A stretch of DNA of 64,000 nucleotides, taken from Alentia gelatinosa. Lineage: Eukaryota; Annelida; Polychaeta; Phyllodocida; Polynoidae. The stretch spans positions 25,919,716 through 25,983,715 of the forward strand of contig OX465587.1 of NCBI GenBank assembly GCA_950022655.1, written 5' to 3'. The position numbers and the translations under genes are program-made. Below the pieces are notes generated by a model. It saw only the letters and a program-made list of their open reading frames with translations. It was not told where the DNA came from and did no database searches. This document shows, in pieces, positions 45,016 to 56,740 of this stretch; position 1 is the stretch's first letter; every line of letters begins with the position of its first letter.

Positions 45016-48000
45016 TTTCCTCCCCAACCACAGGCAAGCAGCACACACGAACACCCCGCTAGGAGCAGGCTGGTAATTGAGATATAAGTGATTAAAGCGG
45101 ACTGGTATGCGGGTAAAATATCCCCCGATGGGCTGGCATCCTGTTGGGTTCAATCATTCATTAATCAACCAATTAAGACAAATCCTGCTGACTGACACTT
45201 CTCTTGTGATTAGATCTAATAGTGGCCAGTCTGAATAGATAGGGTTATCTCTGATGGGGAAAAACCCGATTAAACCTAGATATAGACATCGTGAAGGTCA
45301 ATCACTTCAGAATAGCACACACGTACCTCTTACGTATAGCCACGACTAGACGCTATAATCCAATGGTAATGTAAGAGAACCAGAGGCGGGTGTTCAGAAC
45401 AGTTTGTCGAAGTACATAATTAGTAGGTTATTTTATCTACAGGATGCAACACACTATATCAAGTACATTACCTAAGCTAACTATTATTTATATAGACACA
45501 CACATTGAAGCTAATGCTTATACCTCATTGTACCACGGAAACTGTTTCATGTCAATGGACATCTTCCACTGTACCATGTTGGGACATAAAACTGTGAACT
45601 GTTGATCACACAAACGTACTTCTATTCATCCTCCATCTGGTTATTGTTTACTTACGATGTTTAAATTTGGTTAATATTTTTTCCATTCTCGTAATGTACT
45701 TCAAGAAACTAATATCAGAATAATTTGTGTTCATGTACAAATTTGGTCGAATATTTTACTCCACTTTTGGATTAATAATTACCAACAAAACTTATATATA
45801 CGTATGATTCACTTTGAGGATCTGAAGCTAGCAAAATTACTACATGCACTATTTCAGAAGGATTCCAGCGAACCGGACACTAGAGGTTTCCCTTATAGAA
45901 GAACGAAGTACTGGTCTGTTGTCTTTTTAAATGCGATTTAGGACAGTGGGTGCTTTCTGTGGTTACATGATAATTGGTGTACAGGTGAAGTCACAACTCT
46001 CACCACGCCCCCTGGCGACAAGATCCTGATAGATATGTACACAATATTACCATAATTTCAACTGCCTTGTCGTATTCTCCGCGAGCCGCATTGCGCAGTG
46101 TCAACTACCAGGAGAATACGACCACGCAGATCCAAATCATGGTATTGCTCTACTTATTACCCATCGTTTGACTAATAAGTAGGGGGGAAAAATCATATAA
46201 ATTAGATATTAGAAACTCAACGTAAGCGCCGTCTATTGTTTATAGAAAGTAATTCCAAAAGTGCCCATGACATAAAAAGACGTATTATACTGATGCTTTC
46301 CGTATTCCACTCACTAGCGAGCTGTAGGGTCGAAAGGTTTATTATGGAGATTCCTTATTAGCCGGGTAATAAATCATGGTAAATATTATCCCTGTCCTCA
46401 GTTCATCTAGACATATGTCCAGAGTTGGTTACTAATTATTAAAAGTGCTGTCAACCAGTTATTTCGACCGTTGTTATGTTCCAATTTCTCTATTGGGGAA
46501 ACATACCTGCACTTCCCCTTAGCCTAACTAATCAGGTTAGCTCCACGTAATACTCTGCAAGGGGCATCCCTTGGTTATGATCAACAATGTCGCCCCCATG
46601 CATAAAAACGGAGCTACCATATAGCGCAGCATGTAGATGTATCATGGGTCAGTCTGCAGATAGCCACCATTGCAGTAACACCAGCAATAGAGCTTGTAAG
46701 GGACAAAGTCTTGGAATCATTCATTAAGATTACTATCCATAAACCTTATAGTAACACTGGTGGAGAACTCCTAAGACACTAGGTACAAACTCCCGCAGGC
46801 ACAAGCGACAAAACACCACCTAAACTAGCAAACACTATTCGCACCTACCCATGTCAGACAAGGATAGCCGGAGGCAAAGCTCAAAAGGCCAGATCAGATA
46901 CATGGTGCATTGGAGCAGGTAGAGAAGGGAGTCCCATGCTCAGGTTCCTCATGGTGAGACCCCATGGTGTTAACCTTACAAAAGTACCTTCTCTGGAGCG
47001 GTGTGCAGTCCTCTGTATAGATTCAAGGTTGGCTGGGCAGCATCCTAAGTGCTTACGACCCCCCCCCCCCCCCATCTCCGGGTTTGTATAACTTGTATTC
47101 GGTCTAAGCAGCAAGTTTTATTTTGGCTCAAAATAAAGATAGGCGACGTATATTTTCTTTCTAATTCCAGAACTTAGAAGTTAGCTAGTGAGAATGGGCA
47201 ATGATAGAAGTACCTCTTGACAAATGGTGTCCATTGAGACACACACTCCTGCGTAATACAACGTGATTTAGATATTGATGATAGTAGACCACAATATCAA
47301 ACATATTTTCCCCAGACTGTCAGGTGGCCACAATGTCATTAAACTTGTCACCATAATTATTCTCGTGAGATGATTAATGGTTTCTCAGCAAACGCACACT
47401 CTCCTATCAGAGGTTTAGTAAGGAGAGTGGCTCCCCTACACATGTCTACACGACGGAGACTCTGCGTCGAGAGTGACGAACGCCCACACGTCGTCTCGCC
47501 GACCCAGATTATCATACGGTAATTGATGATTATTTCCATGACTTTAAACATGTGTGATAGGTATGTGTCCGTCATTACAGTATGAGACGTGTCTGTGCAT
47601 GTCGACCTGATGTAAACGGTATACTTTGTTTATACTCGTCGGGCACACGTATGGGAGGGAGGCATATTTATTATTAAATATCTATGTACGAATAAATGAC
47701 CCACCTTTACTGACCGGAAGTACGGATTCCGTTCGTCACTGAGTGAAGAAAGAATATTGAAACGTCCCTGTACCACGTGACCATTGACATTCTCGAAACA
47801 GTGAGGTATAAAATGGGGGTTTAATCAATTCCAGGTATATGATACTAAGAAGACATTCCATCTGACCCTCGATATTTTAGTCTGAAATATTCTCGACCCA
47901 GATATCTCTGAACAGATTCAATTCAGGAACACTAACCATGTCTCCACATATTGTGGCTGAACAGAATCTGTTTCCGGCTAAAACAACAAGGAACAGGATG

Positions 48001-49295
48001 CAATTTAGACACAATCACTATGTCTCCTTATTATCATTTACCTGGAAATTCATAATAAAGAATTGCGTTTTACAACAAGTCACGTTGTACTAAGTGCAGG
48101 AACTATTAGTTCAGCACAATGTACACGAACGGAATCTGTACAGTTGGCCAGTATTAAGCGTGGGACATCCGTGCACGGGTATGATATTATGGTCATGTCC
48201 CTGGAGCACCAGCCCCTCCTTCCTTCTGCAATTCATATCTGACAGACTATTGTCCAATATATTCATTCATTTTACACATACTTCTTTTATGATAACATTC
48301 ACATATCATCTACTTGATGTGCTGATGTTTATGTCTGTACTTTGTCAAAGTATTGCCATACAATATGAGCAATCCACAAATCTTGAACAAAGGGAGTAGT
48401 GTATTCGTATGCGCATAGCCCTAAATCGTACCTTTATTGTGTAATCGGACTGAGGAATTTCTGGGTGTCATTTTCCTTACAGGGCAGCCAAATGTCCTGT
48501 TCAATGAGTGCGCTAATGGAGACTGATGGCCACTCGACTAAGTTGGACTGACGGCTGTGTTCAATGACAGTGGTGGTCGAATCAGACCAGGAATATATAT
48601 GGTCCAGACCCCTGAGGTATGCCTCTGTATGGAGAAGGTTTAGATTGTTTGAGGGGGAAGGTGGGACCTTTGTGAGTCTCCGGATGGTTACATATACACT
48701 ATTGTGTCTGTATTTCAGTCCTCACAGCACTAAAACCTATAAAACATCGGCATCGTCGATTAAAAATGATCCGATTCTGCACTACCATCTAGCCATTATT
48801 ACCTTCCGGTTTGGAGACTTGCACACCTACTTGCCATGTGCCCAGAAGAATGAGTCAAAAGAATACCGCAATGTCATGCACACAAGCCTTTATCAAACTA
48901 TATCATACTGATTTGCATGCATCATAAATATCAAAATTGACATCACCGACAAACACTTATCTGATTCTACCAAAGCATTGACTTAGGACAGAAAATTCAA
49001 TACCTGAATTTGAGAAGCTACTCAACCAAGCAGAGAAATAGAGAAACTCAGCACTGACATCAATCAGCCATTTCTATATCATGAATTCATATGATTCAAT
49101 CTGTTTGCAGGACCAAATTCACCAATGTACACCAACTCTATCTGATAATATATACATGTACATTATCTTACCCTGGTATAAACGTCCACAGGCTTAACAT
49201 TGGAAACTCATAATCCACTTGTGAGTATGGCTACTCATACTCAATGGGCGATGAACAGACAAATATTTCCACTCTAAGATAAAAATCAGAAACAT
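45016..49295. other. No gene seen
   Basis: AT-rich non-coding DNA. Contains a 15-base poly-C (47059-47073), a CTCF-like GCCAGGGGGCGTGG word on the minus strand near 46004-46017 and an ETS-like ACCGGAAGT near 47711. Short frames lack domains. Confidence 0.4.
47059..47073 (-). repeat. Poly-C tract (15 C on +)
   Basis: Guanine run on the minus strand. Confidence 0.95.
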
Positions 49296-49301
49296 ATTCA
49301 T

Positions 49302-49401
49302 GTTTGGTCTGAGTCCCCGTTCGCCATCGCGTTCATCGCCTCGTTCATATTATCATTACTATGCCTTCAAAGTCAATGGCGAACGGAGACACAGACCAAA
49401 C
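49302..49401. mobile_element. 100-bp foldback element with ATTCAT duplication
   Basis: Arms of 26 bp start GTTTGGTCTG at both ends (inverted) and run to CCGTTCGCCAT, with two mismatches between arms; only about 48 bp lies between them. ATTCAT flanks both sides (49296-49301 and 49402-49407). This is a miniature inverted-repeat element of uncertain superfamily. Confidence 0.8.
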
Positions 49402-49409
49402 ATTCATAA

Positions 49410-50577
49410 TTTCTTTCTTATAATTTGATCGGATCATACTTCTACAACTATCCGGCGAGATGACGCACCTGTCAGGTGGACATGGACATTTCTCGGTGGA
49501 CCGATCTCGGTCGGTCTGCTTGGTGAGAGATTAGGACAAAAACACATGTGTAGTAAATCTATTCAAATTATCGTAACGGTACGAATCAGAGAAAAACTGT
49601 CAATGTGTGCTGGGCTTAATGGATCTCAATCTAAGCTACAAATGCTTAGCAGATGTGGGCGTACCAAACAGTACGACCCATTACCCTCTGGAGTAATACA
49701 CCCAGGATCACACATAGAGATCAAAGATGAAAGTCGTGAAATAAGAGCTGCCAGGATCCAAAGGATCCAAAATATCACACAAAAAAGATGCAAACAAGCC
49801 GCGGAACAATGCCATGCATTCCTCCATAACTAAAGGTGCTGGATTCAGTCCAACGAGAAACACATATAGCTATGTCATCCGGGTATGTATACACATAGGA
49901 ATTGCCAAAGATATGTCTACGTCATATTTCACTTCTTAGAGTTTATAAGGAATGGGCTTCGGAGGTCAAATATTGTGACTGTCGTAGGATTGGACTAGAC
50001 TTTTTAATTGAAAGTCCACAAGTTAGTCTATTTCTGAAAGTCTGAATTTACACCAAAGCTTCTAAGTACATATTGGAAAAACACGAACCTTGGCTTTAAG
50101 GATTGAATATAATCCTGACAAGAACTAGCCATTTCTGCAATTTTTCTTCTCGTTTTCAATACAATTTATTTTATTTTTTAACATGTAAAAATTCTAATCT
50201 AATTTCCCTCGGCATACCCTTTCCGAAAATCTGGACCTACCATAGAATACATAATAGACTGGTTGAACTCAAGACGATGGAATGTAATCGAAAAGAGAAA
50301 TTATATAAAACACTGAAAAGATCCTTCCATCATATCATACCTATGAATCACACATGTTTATATAATCGTGAGGGAATGTAGAAACAAATAATAAGATGTT
50401 TCTAGAGTTGGAAAAGGAATGCAACGGACCCAAATGAAAATACAGATAGAAGATTCAAATTAAACAAAGTAGGTTAATCACAATTTTCCGTTGCGCAAAG
50501 GTGGCAGGTGTTGCGCCCCACCTCCCACTAGGTGGAGCTCCAAACACGCTCACTGGTAACCGGCGACAGGCATGTAG
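49410..50577. other. No gene seen
   Basis: AT-rich. Open frames at 49546-49833 and 50103-50381 (95 and 92 codons, +) have no recognisable domain. Confidence 0.4.
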
Positions 50578-50824
50578 GGATGGCGTGAGAGCTCGCCACG
50601 ACCCAGCGGAGCAGTGTTAAAAATTCATCCCCGTGACAGAAAGCTGCCCCCATCGGGCGTCAACCCGGCGTCAAACTACCGCGCGAGGCGAAAAAAGAGG
50701 AAAAGAAATGAGATTGAACCTGAAAACCACCACGAAGGAGACTCCGTAGTAAAGGAGGCATGTTTTACGCTCGAGTTGATGGGTGTGAATCGATCCCAGG
50801 CCAGACGATGGGAGTTTAATGATG
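50578..50824 (+). CDS. Possible exon of unknown gene (basic, NLS-like)
   Basis: An open frame from 50578 encodes a basic cluster RARRKKRKRNE followed by an acidic/His stretch and CFTLELMGVNRSQARRWEF, reaching GATG|GTGAGT at about 50824, an excellent splice donor. No known domain recognised and no good acceptor identified on the left. A real exon, a pseudo-exon or chance are all possible. GC content is a little higher than the surroundings. Confidence 0.22.
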
Positions 50825-51434
50825 GTGAGTTGTGTATCCATGAAGCCCGTTTCCATTATTCCAACCGATCTGCAGTCGGGAACAACCGACGCAAGATCGG
50901 TGAATGGAAACTACCCAGTAGTTTATATGGTCACCGATGTTCTTTGCGAAGATTATGCAATAAACACCACCACCGACTAACTTAGTTAACTACCGATAGA
51001 AATAAAAACGCTTTGATTTCATGAATTTTTCGTACATAAATGGAATCGGTATGAACTCAGAAAATGCAGTGAAAACAAAGTATATAGCACCCTCATCGAC
51101 TCTTTGATAGCGACGGACATATACATTCAGCTGCAGTTTAGGCAGGGTTGATAGTCAGACTTTGTTCTTCTATATGTGGGACCTATGATGGAAATTGCTG
51201 CACTCATATATAACTGACAATCTGTCATCAAGTGTAAGACATATACTGAATAAAAGACTTACCGACCGACTTTTATTTCCCCCATATTTTATCGCTGTAT
51301 TTTCCGTCGGCAGGTGTAAACTGGCAAAATTCTAGAAGTCGGTGTCATTTTCGTCGGACAATGGAAACGAGGTTTAGGACGTCCAGGGTAAAACCAGAAC
51401 ACCTCTGAAAAATGCCCTCTGTACCTTTACGATG

Positions 51435-51448
51435 CCACCAGGTGGCGC
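51435..51448 (+). promoter_or_regulatory. CTCF-like motif, + orientation
   Basis: CCACCAGGTGGCGC fits the CTCF core consensus CCASYAGRKGGCRS at all 14 positions. CTCF is an insulator/loop-anchor zinc-finger protein present across bilaterians. Confidence 0.5.
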
Positions 51449-51462
51449 TCATTGCATAATTC

Positions 51463-51476
51463 ACGCCCCCTGGTGG
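51463..51476 (-). promoter_or_regulatory. CTCF-like motif, minus orientation
   Basis: On the minus strand CCACCAGGGGGCGT matches 13 of 14 core positions. It lies 14 bp after the + strand motif, facing it. Confidence 0.45.
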
Positions 51477-51479
51477 CGT

Positions 51480-53164
51480 GGTTGCCGGATGCCATATGCC
51501 CGCGACTCCACGCGAGCTGCAGATCTCTCATTATGATCATTAAACTCTCATGATCCTATTGTCTGCCTTCTGTAATATCAAGGACAAGGTTCGATTGTTT
51601 TGTTCGTCTGAAAACGTCTGATTATAGGGAAACCACATCGTTAGATCACATACCATATTATTGGGCATCTGCATAATCCATATCCTATACCCCTATACAC
51701 AATCAGGTACACGTGATAATCTCCGAAGTATTCCAATACTGATCAGGATTAATCACTCAGACAAACAAGAATATTCTTTTTAATGAGGTTTTCGATTTTA
51801 TAATAGGAGTCCAAAGCATTCTTCTTCAACAGTAGGATTATTCCACAGAGGTGATTATACTTTCACTCTGTTTCATCTTCCTTCGTGCAAATGGTGTAAG
51901 GACTGACTTTGATAACAGTGAATGTTTGACTTTGAAGCAGACGACAACTTTTGTGAACCCCCACATTTAGACCGGGGCACGGGCACATCTGCCAAGGACG
52001 TGTGTAAGTACATATTACTGTGACAATTACCATGGTAACTGTCAGGTGGTGTAGCACAAGGAGCGTGCCACCGGCTCATCATAACAGATAATTGGACAAA
52101 TAACTGAACAACCTCCGTTTTGTCTGAACCTCATATGAGGTGTTGCGTAAACCCAACACAACCCCTAATGTACTTGGATGCACCGTTTCATGTGGACGCC
52201 TTATCTGGTCTTGGCATTTATCCTACCCTTCACATAAACTCCATAGACTTAATCATGGTGCGACTATATGCCACGGCCATGCCATAAAATATTTATATGC
52301 TACGCACTTCATACGAAATTAAAAATATATGACGGGGTCGGATGAAATCTAAACGTCACCCAATTTCACATATTGTTTACTTGGCTTTCGTTGTCTTCTG
52401 TTACAGATCTTACAGAAATCATTCCACGAAGACAACGCACGCCATATGAAATTTTGTGACGTTTCTTGATATTACTCCAGTGTAAAAAGTATATGTTACG
52501 CCTGTAGGGCAGGTAGGTAATGCTCCCTGGGCGCCTGGCTGTTCTTCACTGATGGAAGTGAAAATAGGGAACTGTAGTAACTCTAGCCTTGATCACTTAT
52601 ATGTAATATTGTATACAGCCTTTCATGTGAGAAAAATCATGTCCTGGCTTTAATTTTCAAGTCATCCTACTCTGGAATGGGTGTAGAGAAACAAGGGAAC
52701 TATAGTGAAATCTAAATTACATTCACGTGCTGTTAGTGTCACACATATACTCTCTCACATATATAACTGTGCCCTATGGAATATCCGTACCCACCTGTAT
52801 CTCCAATCCACTCACCAGTTACACCGTACACCGGCCTACACTGGTCTCAGTGACTCTGACCGTGATCACAGAGAAAGCGGCCTGCACCGTGATGATAAAC
52901 GTAACTCCCACTTTGTCCACACCGACCTGCTAGATCGAGTCCCACGTCAGCGACTAGACCCACCTTGACCAGGTGTGCGGTGGTCGTCAGGTAACACGGT
53001 CTCATACCCCCTCCCGTGTGTGTCAGGGGCACGTTATCAGTCCCTCTGTACGCAGGTAAGTGTCACTCTCCCAGGTAAGACCACGTATGGCTCCACGTGA
53101 GTGAGGGAGAGTGAGTGGATCTCTAAGAGTGTTTATTTAGCGTGGGATACTCATGATCTTATAC
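51480..53164. other. No gene seen
   Basis: Non-coding, AT-rich. Overlapping frames at 52.70-53.03 kb on both strands have no recognisable domain. Confidence 0.4.
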
Positions 53165-53515
53165 GCTGCCTAAAGGTTAGAGTGGTCATATAGACTTTGA
53201 GCTTGCTGCAAAAAAAACCCTTCGCTATTTGTGTGCTAGCATTGTGACGTTGGGAAATGAGCAGAGAGCCAGTGACTCCATGTCTCAGAGGCACCCCCAA
53301 CTGACCATGACTAATCTATAAAGACCGAAATTCATCATTGACTCACTGGTGATTGATTTATTTAGACCCTAGAAAGACAGTTGTAGAAATGGCTAGTTGA
53401 TTGTGGGCAAATAGGTTACAGAAAATGACCCGTAGAGTGAATTTTCATTGTTTTTCCTTCATAATTCTACGCTCATTCATCAACGATGAACATATTACTT
53501 GCTCCTAGTTTGTAC
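53165..53515 (+). repeat. Dispersed repeat family 1, copy B
   Basis: Partner of 4552-4856, in the same orientation with the same order of conserved blocks; an extra segment of about 60 bp around 53.36-53.43 kb is not in the other copy. Confidence 0.75.
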
Positions 53516-53621
53516 ACAAACATACACCCACCTGTAGACCTGGGACTGTCATCACCGTGCACCGTGTGACTGCGGTCGCGGAGAGTCTTTTCAATACTGG
53601 GTCATGGAGCAGGAACGAGAG

Positions 53622-53742
53622 TAGACTTGCTCAAGTCTTTGATTATGATTTGGTGGTGGTGGTGGTGGTGGTGATGGTGGTGGTGGTTGGGGTTGAGGGG
53701 TTGAGGGGTTGAGGGGTTGGACACAGGACTGAGGCCAGCCTA
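53622..53742 (+). mobile_element. TAGACT-family MITE, copy D with internal microsatellite
   Basis: Starts TAGACTTGCTCAAGTCTTTG and ends GACTGAGGCCAGCCTA. Flanks GAACGAGAG and GGTCGAGAG match in 7 of 9 positions. The middle is replaced by (TGG)n at about 53650-53687 and by TTGAGGGG repeated about four times at 53693-53719. Confidence 0.82.
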
Positions 53743-53905
53743 GGTCGAGAGCAGTACTTTTCAAGCCCACCCTTCCCACCCTCCACATCCCTGGTATATT
53801 CTGGGTTAAACCAAAAAGAGAATGATTAATTCTACCCTCTTTGGTTAAGGGATGAAGTGATGACAGCGGGGTAAGGGTGGGTGTAGGTGTTATTGACGGA
53901 AAAAG

Positions 53906-54067
53906 GAGACTTGCTCAAGCCTTTGATTATTAACACTGATGAAACGATTAAGCAAAATCAAAATAAAGTACATTATACTAGTATGTATCCTTCCCTGGCT
54001 GGCTCGGGAATAAACGCTGAGGTGGAATGTAAGAGAGAGGTAGGACACAGGGACTGAGGCCAGGCTC
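53906..54067 (+). mobile_element. TAGACT-family MITE, copy E (162 bp)
   Basis: Starts GAGACTTGCTCAAGCCTTTG and ends GACTGAGGCCAGGCTC. Flanks CGGAAAAAG and AGGAAAAGG match in 7 of 9 positions. Internal AAATCAAAATAAAGTACATT and ATAGTATGTATCC-type blocks match copy A. Confidence 0.8.
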
Positions 54068-54069
54068 AG

Positions 54070-55726
54070 GAAAAGGGTGCCACGGAGGTCGGGTTCATGC
54101 ACGGTCTACAGCCACCACACACAGGATGGCCCTGTTGTGGAGGTACAGGGTAATAGCTTCCCAGGTAGGCAGGAGCCTGGGGCAATGATGAAGTCATCCA
54201 TATTTTACCATCACCAGGTATAGGTATAGAGGGTACAGGTAGAACTAGTTCTCTTTACTCGTTGGTTCTACTTCTAGATTTAGCGTTTTACTTTATACAA
54301 CGTGTACTATAATAGAGAGATGACCAATGTTTTTTCTGTGACATTATTCTTGTTATCTTTTCCGTTAACACGTGCAAGGAAGAACGCCTATGAAACGTGG
54401 GCGAATTCACATCGTCATCTCTTATTCTGAATACAAATTATAAAAAAATATGTCCAGTGCTGTCACTATACATGTATATCAGATGGTGATAAATGCTTGT
54501 AAAGAATCATGCACAGACAGTCCGGAATACCATTTTGTATGTGTTAAAATGATTATATTCCTGCTGGCCCATACTTAGGAGCTATACAGTCCTATGGATA
54601 TATTACAGACTGTCAGATAGGCTATAACAGATTATAACAATAGAAATTCCTAGCTGCTATTTCAGATGGATTATAATTATGCCCAGACATCTGGTCACCA
54701 GTTTAAATGAAACGCCTCATAAGAGTTTTAGGAGCTTAAAACGTATTACACAAACCCTACCCAGCATTCCCGCATGTCCAAAACATGTGCGGTTCGATCT
54801 AAAATAGCTCCCGTTTTCCCCAATTCGTTTAAACATGTATTTATAAGCACAGAATAATGACTTTAAGAATTGGTCATGTTTGTAGAGAGAGATATAATAG
54901 TCTCACGTATGGCCTTGTGTACGAAAGTAAACCAGCTATTTCTTATGAAATATCGTAATCTGCATTTTAACTGAAAACTTGGAATTTCCATATATCACGA
55001 TAGAGTACTATTGGTCAAAGTGTTTTTTCTTTGTTTTTATGTTTTATGACATAGCAGTGTTTATTCCTTTCAATTAAGTGTCCTAGGTTCATACATATGA
55101 ATATATACGTGGTGCAGATGCGTGCCTTTTTAAACTTTCAAGTTGTACATAGAACATGAAGAATCCAGGATTAACAATTTCTCCATCTGGGTAAATTCTA
55201 CAGCGGGCAATAGGACATATATATGCAGATATATAATAATGATTGCAATTTTCGAAATTTATGGCCGAGTACTCCTCTGAAACTCCTACCCTCATAAAGT
55301 TGATAAATCACAACCCTAGAACCCCGGTCACCACACCATTACGTACGTTTTGAATAGTGAACAGACGTTGGCTTCACGGTGTCCTCTGATCTGTACACCT
55401 GGCCGCCCTTATTGGGGCGTCCCCTGTCTATATGACGACAGAAGCATGTCTCACATGGTATGCATGTCACTACCACATGTTGCGGCCATGTTTCCCGGAC
55501 CTTCTCGTGATAAGGTCAAAAGGTGATATCCTTATCTTTTATGTTCCTACCGAGCCTCCACCAAGTGCAAAGAAAGCCATGATAAAATAAACTGATGAAT
55601 ATCGGTCTCAGCCAAATAGGCGCAATATTTGAAATAACAGGTCAGGATACAGTCATACTCTTGAGTGGTCTCATATCCAGAGATGACAGATTTCCACCTT
55701 TCCAAGGGAATTCACCTTTTTTGTTT
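54070..55726. other. No gene seen
   Basis: AT-rich, no supported gene, RNA or mobile element. Confidence 0.4.
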
Positions 55727-55940
55727 TTAAACAAGGACGGTATAATTTGATCCCCATTTACAGAAATAGAAGACTGGTATGAACCTCCCCACAGACCCTA
55801 AGCCCCATATCATGGTTGACAGAGGCCTATTTCCCATGTTTTCTCCGTCTCTCAAATTCCACATGAAAAATGTCTCTACTTTCTTTTTCTTATCCCAACT
55901 GATATCCTGATATCTGATATACCTATATAAGCAACAGGCA
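55727..55940 (-). repeat. Dispersed repeat family 4, copy C (minus strand)
   Basis: On the minus strand: GATATCAGTTGGGATAAGAA, TTTTTCATGTGGAATTTGAG, GAAAACATGGGAAATAGG and GGGTCTGTGGGGAGGTTCAT, matching the family at 25.06 and 43.18 kb. Confidence 0.65.
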
Positions 55941-56050
55941 CAAGTGAACGTGATCAATAAAGTAAAACTCAGAGTTATTGTAAAAGAGAAATATTAAAAC
56001 GGTCAGCAATACGGCTCTCATAACTATAAAGGACGATTTTTATGTCTAAT

Positions 56051-56740
56051 TCATATCGCTGGTTGTAAGGGAGTAAAACATTTGAATTTAGCGTACAAAT
56101 CACTAAAATATAAAACAGGTGGGAAATCTCCATCTATAACTCCCCATATATAGAATAGGCTAATACTTGGGTTTAAGGTGTGAAGCTGGCTTGATAACAC
56201 AAAGGTGAGCATAGCAGAGGCAATGCTGACAGGTGGACGAAGCGGGCATGAAAGGAAAAAAACATCAGAGGGTTCACCCCTCACAGACCCAAAATGAACC
56301 CCTTGGTCTGGACGGTGGGGCATTGGCGGGACAGAGAGGTGCTTCAAGAGGAGCCAAGCACCACCCATTGTGAGGGTGTGAGGAACCCTACTGGTCATAC
56401 GCCATTCACCGCCGAACCAGGGGCACAGGTCATGCAGGTAGCCCTTTTTATAAATGTCCGTTTTATATGTGTGTTGTGGGGGTATGCAATTCTCACCTAT
56501 TATATGTCTCACCACACCTGGCGCGGTATGTGTACCTCTGTATGCATTTTGTAATCCAACTGGCGGAGGGAACCCAAACAGAGATAAATCATGCGGCGAA
56601 AATGGCGAAAATGGAATATGAAGAATAAATAGGTAAGGTAGGCAGTATAACAAGCCTTGTCGCCAAACAGGGCTGCTCTGTATCCCATGCTTCGCACCAG
56701 AGATCATCGATAATCTTTGTTGTACAGACTTCACATACAT
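56051..56740 (-). CDS. Long unassigned reading frame (229 codons), doubtful gene
   Basis: The longest open frame in the window. The translation (ends YFSDLYAKFKCFTPLQPAI) is rich in His, Pro, Cys and aromatic residues, shows no known domain and has the mixed composition typical of untranslated DNA; no splice sites or promoter stand out. Its length is unusual for chance in DNA of this composition, so I list it, but I would not call it a gene without homology or transcript support. A decayed transposon frame is an alternative. Confidence 0.18.
   Translation of the reverse strand: MYVKSVQQRLSMISGAKHGIQSSPVWRQGLLYCLPYLFILHIPFSPFSPHDLSLFGFPPPVGLQNAYRGTHTAPGVVRHIIGENCIPPQHTYKTDIYKKGYLHDLCPWFGGEWRMTSRVPHTLTMGGAWLLLKHLSVPPMPHRPDQGVHFGSVRGEPSDVFFLSCPLRPPVSIASAMLTFVLSSQLHTLNPSISLFYIWGVIDGDFPPVLYFSDLYAKFKCFTPLQPAI

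Noticed and set aside
47320..47335. Minus-strand Cys-Gly-His codons near 47324 considered as a RING exon
   Set aside because: The residues that follow (LTV) break the RING spacing, and there are no splice sites.
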